Assembly: GCF_019236175.1 (NCBI RefSeq)
Contig: NZ_JAFAJM010000021.1
Span: forward strand, 1-57,201
DNA from: Chryseobacterium sp.
GTDB taxonomy: Bacteria; Bacteroidota; Bacteroidia; Flavobacteriales; Weeksellaceae
Reading direction: 5' to 3'
DNA length: 57,201 nt
Shown here piece by piece: positions 41,801 to 49,206 of the stretch. The position numbers were made by a program, and so were the translations under genes. Each line of letters starts with the position of its first letter. The first letter of the stretch is position 1. The notes under the pieces are model-generated. The model was given only the letters and a program-made list of their open reading frames with translations, had not been told where the DNA came from and did no database searches.

Positions 41801-42469
41801 ATGAATACAATACAACCGGAAACCTTCACATTTCTAAAAAAACTGACAAAAAACAACAATCGTGAATGGTTTAATGAGCATAAAGATCTCTACACAGAGT
41901 CACAGGGAAATGTTATTTCTTTTCTGGAAGACCTCATAAGAGAAATGGCGGATTTCGAGGAAGAGCTTGCCAGAACAGATGCTAAAAAAGCACTTTTCAG
42001 AATTTACAGAGATACCCGGTTTTCAAAAGACAAAACACCCTATAAAACCAATTTCGGAGCCTCTCTGGGAATGGGTAAAGGAAGTCAGAAAGGAGGATAT
42101 TACCTTCATATGGAGCCAGGTAAGTCGTTTATGGCCGGCGGAATTTACATGCCTGAATCTTCTGTTTTAAAAGAAGTCCGAAAGGAAATTTCATTATATG
42201 GGGCTGATTTTATGAAAGTTTTGCATCATAAAGAATTTAAAAAGTATTTTCCTGAGCTTGACCAAAGTGACAAACTTAAAAAAGTTCCTCAGGGATTTGA
42301 AAAAGAAGACCCGATGGCTGAATATCTGAAACTTAAAAATTTTATTATCCTGCATCCTTTGAAGGATGAAGAAGTCCTGAACAAAGATGCGGTAAAAAAC
42401 CTGACAAAGGTATTCAGAATCATGAAACCGTTTAATGATTTTCTGAATACGCCCTTTCGTGTAGAGTAG
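41801..42469 (+). CDS. DUF2461 domain protein
   Basis: Protein of 222 residues of the DUF2461/TIGR02453 family. It opens TFTFLKKLTKNNNREWFNEHK, then RIYRDTRFSKDKTPYKTNFGA, GGYYLHMEPGKSFMAGGIYMPE, and a C-terminal PFNDFL. No signal peptide or membrane span is visible. The family is widespread and conserved, but its function is unknown. The gene is single, with its own promoter and a long AT-rich hairpin behind it. Confidence 0.9.
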   Translation: MNTIQPETFTFLKKLTKNNNREWFNEHKDLYTESQGNVISFLEDLIREMADFEEELARTDAKKALFRIYRDTRFSKDKTPYKTNFGASLGMGKGSQKGGYYLHMEPGKSFMAGGIYMPESSVLKEVRKEISLYGADFMKVLHHKEFKKYFPELDQSDKLKKVPQGFEKEDPMAEYLKLKNFIILHPLKDEEVLNKDAVKNLTKVFRIMKPFNDFLNTPFRVE

Positions 42470-42502
42470 TCTGAATCAACATCCGGTTTATCCCTATCAT
42501 TA

Positions 42503-42552
42503 TCCCCGGGAAAATACAATAAAAAATTTTATTCTTTATTGTATTTCCGGGA
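42503..42552 (+). terminator. Long imperfect hairpin after DUF2461
   Basis: Left arm with CCGGGAAAATACAATAAA and right arm with TTTATTGTATTTCCGGGA pair with one or two bulges around an AT loop. No clean T run follows, so termination is probable but not certain. Confidence 0.5.
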
Positions 42553-42709
42553 TTGTCCGAAATAGGCTGTTCATCAGATGAAAAGCTCACGCAGCCCATC
42601 AACCGGCTGTTAAAATTTATTTTTCACAAAAAACAGCTGACAAACCATAACAGCTGATTATCAAATCATTATATTTAACATTTTTTAAGAAAAGTTTTAC
42701 ATTTTTGCT

Positions 42710-42717
42710 TATCTTTG
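42710..42717 (+). promoter_or_regulatory. -7 box of the FkbM/flippase pair
   Basis: TATCTTTG on the plus strand. An in-frame TTG at 42715 falls inside it, so the methyltransferase start is taken as the ATG at 42739. No consensus -33 element. Confidence 0.55.
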
Positions 42718-42738
42718 CTGTTCGTCAAAAAGCCAAGG

Positions 42739-43536
42739 ATGTCTTTATACCAAAAACTTGCAGAAAAGCTACAATATATAAGTCCGAATTTCTACAAAAA
42801 AAGATATTTTAAGAACTTAAACAATCTTAACAAAGATAATTTTTCGGAACGCAATGTAGAACCGGAACTGGTATGGATCAAAGAATACCTTCCTAAAAAT
42901 GCTGTGATACTGGACATTGGTGCGAATGTGGGAACATTTCTTTATCAACTGGAAAATAAGCTGGATCATGAGCATATTTATGCTTTTGAACCTAATAAAA
43001 AACTTTACAGCCGCCTGAAAAGACTGTTTCCCCATATGAGAGTTCTGCCTTTAGCTCTTTCTGACGAGAATGTGGTAGCGGAATTTAAAGTTCCTGTCAT
43101 CAATGGAAAAACAATTGCTTCCCGCGGAACCTTAAATACTTCTTACAAGGAAAAGGGTGAGGAAAAAAGCTATACTGAAAAAGTAAAAGTCATCAAACTT
43201 GATGACTGGGCTGCAATAGAACACTTTAACAAACTGGACTTCATCAAAATAGATGTTGAAGGCAATGAAATAAAGACACTTTCCGGAGCTAAAGAAACCA
43301 TTAAACAGTTTCTTCCGACTTTAATGGTTGAGATGGAACAGAGACATCACCAAACACCTATATGGAATGAAATTGCTGAAGTGGAAAGCTGGGGATACGG
43401 GGCTCACTACCTCAACAGAAACAGCTTTAGATTAGAAACACTTACAGAAGACATTCTGCTGCAAAATATAAACGACGAAAAAAATAAAACTCAGTACATC
43501 AACAATATTATTTTTATACCTAAAACAAGTTTATGA
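42739..43536 (+). CDS. FkbM family methyltransferase
   Basis: SAM-dependent methyltransferase of 265 residues from the ATG at 42739. The SAM motif is AVILDIGANVGTFLYQL near 51-67, followed by YAFEPNKKLY and the FIKIDVEGNEIKTL motif of FkbM enzymes, which methylate sugar hydroxyls or similar small-molecule oxygens. No membrane span. Its stop overlaps the flippase start by 4 nt (ATGA). A role in modifying a surface glycan is likely from this neighbour, but the substrate is unknown. Confidence 0.9.
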   Translation: MSLYQKLAEKLQYISPNFYKKRYFKNLNNLNKDNFSERNVEPELVWIKEYLPKNAVILDIGANVGTFLYQLENKLDHEHIYAFEPNKKLYSRLKRLFPHMRVLPLALSDENVVAEFKVPVINGKTIASRGTLNTSYKEKGEEKSYTEKVKVIKLDDWAAIEHFNKLDFIKIDVEGNEIKTLSGAKETIKQFLPTLMVEMEQRHHQTPIWNEIAEVESWGYGAHYLNRNSFRLETLTEDILLQNINDEKNKTQYINNIIFIPKTSL

Positions 43537-45011
43537 GTGTAGTAGCGAGACAAGGCTTCAAATATTCCATTATCGGTTATATTGGTTTTTTGCTGGGCAC
43601 GGTTTCCGCAATCTTCATCTTCCCGAATGATTTTGAATTTTACGGTAAACTCCGCTATATACTTCCTGCTGCTGAGATGCTGGTTCCTTTTGTAGTGCTT
43701 GGAATTTCATATTCAAATGTAAAATTCTTTCACAGGGTAGAAAAAGACGGTAAGAAACAAAATATGCTGTCATTATCATTGCTCACTGTTTTCGTCAACT
43801 TTCTTGTATTTACTGCAGTATTTTTTATACTGCCTTATTTTTACCCGAAATTCAGACATTCAGAAGCCTGGAAGATTAAAGAAATGATCCTTCCTTTAAT
43901 TCTTATTCTTTCATTCTGTGCTATTTTCAATAAATATACCTCCAATTATAAAAGAATTGTAGTTTCCAATATTTTTGATAATCTGCTTCCTAAAATTGCT
44001 AATCTGGGAGCTTTTTGTCTGTTCTATTATTTCGCTTTATCTCAAAAAATTGCATTTGCTTTCTTCTTCGGAACATTTGCTTTCATGCTTTTCGGATATA
44101 TTTATTACACCAACAGACTGGAAAAAATCCAGCTTGATTTCAATACGGATTATTTCAAAAAAAATAATCTGTGGAAAGATTTCTTTAACTATAGTTTTTT
44201 TGGTTTTCTGGGAACTTTCGGAAATTACCTGGCTATCAACAGTTTTATGATCGGAGAATTCATGGGCATGGAAGAGGTTGGAATTTATTCTGTCCTGTAT
44301 GCGCTTATTTCACTGATATCCATTCCCCAGTTGGGATTGTTTAATATTTCAGCTCCTATTATCAATAAAACACTTGCTGACGGAGACATGGAAGAGCTTG
44401 ACCGGTTTCACAAAAAAACCTCCCTGTCTTTATATTTTCTGGGCGCCGTATTATTCTCCTGCATTATGGTGGGTTTCCCCTATCTGACACAGTTTATGCC
44501 TAAAAACGGCACTATGCTCCGGGAATACGAACCGGTAGTCTGGATCTGGGGCTCTGCTGTTTTAATTGATCTGGCTACAGGATTTAACGGTAATATCATT
44601 TCTCTTTCAAAATATTACAGATTCAACATTCTGGTGATGCTTTTACTGGCAGGATTAACCATCGGACTGAATTATTATTTCATCAAAAATACAGAGCTGA
44701 AACTGATTGGGATTGCATTATCTACCGCTATTTCTCTTAGTATTTACAATGTTATAAAAATTATTTTCAATTATATTGTATTTAAAGTATCTCCGTTGAG
44801 TATTGAAATGATTTTCGTTTCAATTATCTGTACTCTGGCGATCACCGTTGCCATTGTTCTTCCTAATTTCAGCAGCAACCTGATCAATCTGGTTTACAAA
44901 CCTTTTGTAGTCCTGTTACTGATCTATATCGGAAATTATTTCACCAAAATTTTCCCGATAGAAGATTACCTGAACATGAGATTTATTAAAAGTGTTTTCA
45001 AGTTTAAATAA
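43533..45011 (+). CDS. Polysaccharide flippase (Wzx-like, MOP superfamily)
   Basis: Integral membrane protein of 492 residues with some fourteen hydrophobic segments across the whole length, the topology of MOP/Wzx flippases of undecaprenyl-linked oligosaccharides. Features include the N-terminal ARQGFKYSIIGYIGFLLGT and a LGFLGTFGNYLAINSF-type helix in the middle. It lies directly behind the FkbM gene with overlapping stop and start. No polymerase or glycosyltransferase gene is adjacent, so it may serve a glycan assembled by genes elsewhere. The terminator at 45060 follows. Confidence 0.88.
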   Translation: MSVVARQGFKYSIIGYIGFLLGTVSAIFIFPNDFEFYGKLRYILPAAEMLVPFVVLGISYSNVKFFHRVEKDGKKQNMLSLSLLTVFVNFLVFTAVFFILPYFYPKFRHSEAWKIKEMILPLILILSFCAIFNKYTSNYKRIVVSNIFDNLLPKIANLGAFCLFYYFALSQKIAFAFFFGTFAFMLFGYIYYTNRLEKIQLDFNTDYFKKNNLWKDFFNYSFFGFLGTFGNYLAINSFMIGEFMGMEEVGIYSVLYALISLISIPQLGLFNISAPIINKTLADGDMEELDRFHKKTSLSLYFLGAVLFSCIMVGFPYLTQFMPKNGTMLREYEPVVWIWGSAVLIDLATGFNGNIISLSKYYRFNILVMLLLAGLTIGLNYYFIKNTELKLIGIALSTAISLSIYNVIKIIFNYIVFKVSPLSIEMIFVSIICTLAITVAIVLPNFSSNLINLVYKPFVVLLLIYIGNYFTKIFPIEDYLNMRFIKSVFKFK

Positions 45012-45059
45012 ACGATATACGGATCTGAAAACTCAAAGATTCCGGTAATTCAATATAAA

Positions 45060-45084
45060 AAAACGCTCCGGTTGGGAGCGTTTT
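45060..45084. terminator. Bidirectional terminator, flippase/peroxidase
   Basis: Near-perfect 10-bp stem (AAAACGCTCC/GGAGCGTTTT) with 5-nt loop, flanked by A and T runs, between convergent transcripts. Confidence 0.88.
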
Positions 45085-45108
45085 CTCTTTATATTTTACC
45101 TCTTATTT

Positions 45109-46251
45109 TTACTGAACCGGCAGTTCCGGTGGCCTCATTTTATATTTATAGCTATTAAGGGTTTTGAGAAAAGCTACAATATCAAATACCTCATCATCCG
45201 TAAGATTCAGCCTGACAATCATTGCAGATTTATGTGGAAACTTCGGATCATTCGTCTGATGAGCTTTAGGAATTTCCCGTCCCATTCCTGCATTATACAT
45301 CATCACAACATTGGCGAGTTCCGGAAAAAGGCCATTATGCATATAGGGCTTATTATCTGTCACTTCTCTCAGCGTCGGGGTTTTGAATTTTCCTACATCT
45401 TCATTCTTCAGCGTTTCCTTATACCTTCCAAGGTCTTCGTATTTTCTTCCGTAATAAGTAAGCCCCAGATTATGAAACTTCTGATCTGAGAAATAGGGTG
45501 TATTATGACAATTGATACAGTTAGCTTTTGTTCTGAATAAATGCAGCCCGTTGACTTCAGAATCCGTCAGCTCATTTTTCTTACCTCTTATGAATTTATC
45601 AAAACGGGAAGCCGGGCTTACCAGGGTTCTTTCAAAAGTAGCAATCGCTTTAGAAATTCTTTCTTCTGTAATATCCTTAGTTCCGAACGCTTTTTCAAAA
45701 TAGACTTTATAGCCTTTTACCTTTCTTATATTTTTTGTAGCCAGCTTATAATGAATATTCATTTCCACCGGATTTTCAATCGGTGATTTTACCTGCTCCT
45801 CAAGGGTCATGGCTCTTCCGTCCCAGAATAATGTTTTTGCATATCCTATATTAATCAGTGTAGGAGCATTCCTGGTTCCCGTTTGTCTGTTGTGTCCAAA
45901 GGAAACTCTGCTTCCGTCTGCCCATCCCAAATCCGGATTATGACAGTTTGCACACGAGATCTGACCTGAACCGGATAAGCGCGGATCAAAGAAAAGCATT
46001 TTTCCCAGTTCTGCTTTATCTTCGGAATAAGGATTATCCGCGGGAAATGTCATTTCAGGAAGAGAACCTATATCCTGAAATCCTGCTTTCGCTTCATCAA
46101 AGAGCTGCATTTTAGGCCACAGAGAATGATGACCACTCCCGTACAATTCGCGCAGTTCATTTACGGTATATCCCGTCGGATCATTAGTGGTATAGGCAGA
46201 CATTATAATTATTGATGCAACAGCCAGTATTGCAAGATATCTTTCCTTCAT
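45109..46251 (-). CDS. Di-heme cytochrome c peroxidase (CcpA/MauG family)
   Basis: Protein of 380 residues. A signal peptide is followed by two c-type heme sites: CANCH at 100-104 and CINCH at 245-249. LFFDPRLS and DLGWADG (Trp110) between the hemes, LFWDGRAM and KTPTLREV further on, follow the family pattern. It reduces H2O2 or oxidises a partner in the periplasm. It is last in an operon with a TonB-dependent receptor, a DUF4876 lipoprotein and a beta-barrel, 1 nt behind the barrel gene. In a general detoxification role one would not expect that company, so the peroxidase may act on what the receptor imports. Confidence 0.9.
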   Translation of the reverse strand: MKERYLAILAVASIIIMSAYTTNDPTGYTVNELRELYGSGHHSLWPKMQLFDEAKAGFQDIGSLPEMTFPADNPYSEDKAELGKMLFFDPRLSGSGQISCANCHNPDLGWADGSRVSFGHNRQTGTRNAPTLINIGYAKTLFWDGRAMTLEEQVKSPIENPVEMNIHYKLATKNIRKVKGYKVYFEKAFGTKDITEERISKAIATFERTLVSPASRFDKFIRGKKNELTDSEVNGLHLFRTKANCINCHNTPYFSDQKFHNLGLTYYGRKYEDLGRYKETLKNEDVGKFKTPTLREVTDNKPYMHNGLFPELANVVMMYNAGMGREIPKAHQTNDPKFPHKSAMIVRLNLTDDEVFDIVAFLKTLNSYKYKMRPPELPVQ

Positions 46252-46252
46252 T

Positions 46253-47842
46253 TTAATAAAATACTTTCAATGCAAAACTACCCATAAAGTTTGCATTACC
46301 ATTATAATTAGTCACAGCCTGCTGATACTGATTTCCTGCAAGCCAGTTTTGGGTTAATATTCCTTCAATCTCATAGCGGATTTTTGCCCGGTTCATCTTA
46401 TATTTCAGGTGTAAGGTAAACCCTGTTTTTGCGGAAGCGTCATATCCGTAATCAGGGATCGCAATTTTTTGTACAAATATATTTTCTTTTGTACTCTGAT
46501 AAGGAATATACATAAAATTTTTCTGAACAGGGAGATACAGATACTGATCTACCCCGACTGCCAGTTTATCCTCCGTATTCACACGAAATTCTTTTTCATA
46601 TCCCATACAATACTGGAAATAATTGATTTCCCTGTCCAGAACTACGGAAATATCCTTCACTCTGTTTCTTCCGTATAAAAAATCCAGACGGATTTTCTGG
46701 GACTCATTCCTTGTATTGAACCAACGGATATTATTATTCCAGCTTAGCTGATACTGATGCAGTCTATAGGTTTTATATTTAAGTTCATAATTGAAATTAT
46801 CATCCATCTGATCCCAGAAATCCAGTCGTGAAACCCAATGATATCCATTCAACTTCCCGAGAAAATTTACATAAGCACTGTGCCTATCCGTTCTCAATCC
46901 CGAATATTTCATATAGACCCGTCGCTCTACATTATCCGTATCTTTATAGCTGTATTGTTTATAAAAGCGTTCAATAAAATACTGATAATCATATCCTGCA
47001 CTTAGATGGATATTTTTAGTATTGAATGCATATTCTCCGCCCCAGATATACCCGTCAGATTTATATTCGGTATAGGAATAAAGATCTCCTTTATACTGAT
47101 TCCCGTAGCCTTCATTATACCGGATATACACACTATCACTGGAGGGCACATTGGTATTTAAATTCACATACATGATATCATTCTTCCGGTAGTCATTGAA
47201 GTATTTACCTTTAGCAAAAAGGCTATGCTCTTTCCAGTTCAGTCCTATTTTAGAAAATACATTATAAACGTAACGGTCTGTTTTAGGACGCGGATCTGCA
47301 TCTCTGTATGCTTTTGTAAAATTTCCTTCGACCCCTAGCTGGGTGATCATAAAATCTAATGGCCGGTATGCTAACACCCCATAAATATTATAATCCTGCT
47401 TTAACCAGTCTGCCGGTCTCGGCGCGTAGAAATAAGACGGATTATGGATAAAGGGCTGGTTAGTAGTTCTCTCATCCGTTAGAATAAAAGGAACCGCATG
47501 TTCTTTCTCCCGAATAGCATTCAATCTTCCTGAAAGGACGATTTTCGGAGAGAGCTGAAATACACCCTGTGAATTAAAATTGAAAGCTTCTGATTTTTCC
47601 GGAGACTGCACTCTTTTAAATCCCTGTTTATTCACGGAATAATTAAAAGAAGTTGCTGAAAAATCCAGGGGATGAAAAAAGTTCAGATAAGGATTTTCCA
47701 GCCTGATATTTTTTTCTATATCACTGATATCAATGCTATCCAGTCTGGTATTCTGTGAAAACACCGGTTGATTGGCTAAAATCAGGACAAACAGGATAAA
47801 ATATCCGTACCATGACAATTTACTTCTATGATTATTGTGCAT
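46253..47842 (-). CDS. Outer-membrane beta-barrel, DUF6850-like
   Basis: Protein of 529 residues with a signal peptide (cleaved near VFSQ, residue 30) and dense alternating aromatic beta strands to the end (SFALKVFY, C-terminal aromatic). Many Tyr, Asn and Asp residues occur in the loops. I place it tentatively in DUF6850, a family that I recall next to DUF4876 and TonB-dependent receptors; the name should be checked. Its start overlaps the DUF4876 stop by 11 nt and its stop is 1 nt from the peroxidase, so it is tightly coupled. Confidence 0.8.
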   Translation of the reverse strand: MHNNHRSKLSWYGYFILFVLILANQPVFSQNTRLDSIDISDIEKNIRLENPYLNFFHPLDFSATSFNYSVNKQGFKRVQSPEKSEAFNFNSQGVFQLSPKIVLSGRLNAIREKEHAVPFILTDERTTNQPFIHNPSYFYAPRPADWLKQDYNIYGVLAYRPLDFMITQLGVEGNFTKAYRDADPRPKTDRYVYNVFSKIGLNWKEHSLFAKGKYFNDYRKNDIMYVNLNTNVPSSDSVYIRYNEGYGNQYKGDLYSYTEYKSDGYIWGGEYAFNTKNIHLSAGYDYQYFIERFYKQYSYKDTDNVERRVYMKYSGLRTDRHSAYVNFLGKLNGYHWVSRLDFWDQMDDNFNYELKYKTYRLHQYQLSWNNNIRWFNTRNESQKIRLDFLYGRNRVKDISVVLDREINYFQYCMGYEKEFRVNTEDKLAVGVDQYLYLPVQKNFMYIPYQSTKENIFVQKIAIPDYGYDASAKTGFTLHLKYKMNRAKIRYEIEGILTQNWLAGNQYQQAVTNYNGNANFMGSFALKVFY

Positions 47843-49193
47843 TTCCTCTTGGGCTTACTTTTATCGTTGTAAAATCATTTTGGGAATTATTCGTATCCAT
47901 CAGAATAGTCCTTCCGTTGACCACCTGTTTTATTTTTCTGATGATGGAATAAGAACTGTAATCAGGATAAGGAGCTCCTGACAGATCTTTAATAAAAGCT
48001 CTTGTAGCATCTATATCCATTGGTAAATCTTTTGGTGCTTTTAATTCTTTATCGGTTGTATCTACCCCGTCAATAATGATTTCTTTAGGAATTCTGGCAA
48101 ATAGCGGCCCAGTTACGCTTTTAGGACTTGGTACTTTTGCAAAAGATGCAACCTCATCCGGAGAGGCTTTAAATATGATAAATGCCGGTCTGGAAGTCAC
48201 ACTCAACAGCATATCTTTAGAACTGCTTGCCCAATGGACAATCTGCATATCAGGAACCATAATATTTTGTATATCATACATATAAGGACTTCCACCGTTA
48301 GCCGTAAGATAATCTCCAAGGTAGGTTTCAAAATCTGCTCCGCTGAGATCTACGGTCAGTTCAGGTTTTTTAATTCCAACCGATTGTCCGTTGGGAGTAT
48401 CATAAGGTGCTTTGTGATTAATTGCGGTCTGCGCAATGACAATACTTTCCCCTGGTAAAATCGGGTGCTGATTTCCATTACCGGGAACTCTGATCACGAC
48501 ATTGGCATAGACGTAATCTGTATTTGCACTTGCCCCAATACTGTTTCCTGTAGATTTACTCCAGTCATACTGCCCATTGGCCAGGGTATAAGACGTCACA
48601 TTACTGTTTGTATTCCCTTCCAAAAGTCCAATATATAAACCATCTGCATAAATAGTTTCATCAGAATTATTATAAATTTCCAGAAAATGATCCCTGAAAG
48701 AAGCACCTTCAGTGGTGGAAGAACCGGCATAATACACCTGCTTAATCACCAGATCTCCTACTCTTCCTGAAGAGAGTATAATTTCCGCTGCGGAAACATT
48801 CACATTCACAATCGCTTTTTCCTTCATTCCTCCAAAATGAACTTCGGTATTGGATGTAGACATTCCGAATATTGTTTCATATTCCTGCTTAGACATTGCT
48901 GATTCCGCAGTAATATTATAAGTTCCGGGAAGAATGGCATTAAAATGTAATTCTCCGTTAATATCTGTTTTCCCGATTACTTTGTCACCGGTAGAAATAT
49001 TTTCTAAGGTTACCGTGGAATTGGCAGCTCCTTTCCCTCCCAGCTGACCGAATTTGGCAGCATCATATCTTACCTTTACCATATAAGGTACCGGCTGAAG
49101 ATCACTGCTGCTTCCGAAGTCATCTTCTCTTTTACATCCTAAAACCACGAGAATTAGCAGTGGTAAAAACAAATAGGTTATTATATTTTTCAT
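47832..49193 (-). CDS. DUF4876 domain lipoprotein
   Basis: Lipoprotein of 453 residues starting at the ATG at 49193 (MKNIITYLFLP, lipobox VLGC, Cys20). A longer frame from 49301 runs back into the receptor gene and lacks a signal. After a beta-sandwich-like segment with GKTDINGELHFNAILPGTYNITAES (a CNA-B/carboxypeptidase-regulatory type motif at about 80-110), the region near 175-190 (DHFLEIYNNSDETIYADG) recalls lamin-tail domains. The assignment to DUF4876 is by pattern and context. It sits on the outer membrane and probably binds a ligand for the receptor. Confidence 0.85.
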   Translation of the reverse strand: MKNIITYLFLPLLILVVLGCKREDDFGSSSDLQPVPYMVKVRYDAAKFGQLGGKGAANSTVTLENISTGDKVIGKTDINGELHFNAILPGTYNITAESAMSKQEYETIFGMSTSNTEVHFGGMKEKAIVNVNVSAAEIILSSGRVGDLVIKQVYYAGSSTTEGASFRDHFLEIYNNSDETIYADGLYIGLLEGNTNSNVTSYTLANGQYDWSKSTGNSIGASANTDYVYANVVIRVPGNGNQHPILPGESIVIAQTAINHKAPYDTPNGQSVGIKKPELTVDLSGADFETYLGDYLTANGGSPYMYDIQNIMVPDMQIVHWASSSKDMLLSVTSRPAFIIFKASPDEVASFAKVPSPKSVTGPLFARIPKEIIIDGVDTTDKELKAPKDLPMDIDATRAFIKDLSGAPYPDYSSYSIIRKIKQVVNGRTILMDTNNSQNDFTTIKVSPRGNAQ

Positions 49194-49206
49194 AATACAA
49201 CTGATT

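Noticed and set aside
42739..45011. A complete capsule or O-antigen locus
   Set aside because: Only a methyltransferase and a flippase are present; no polymerase, initiating transferase or nucleotide-sugar genes. The glycosyltransferases at 52116-54081 are separated by an unrelated operon.
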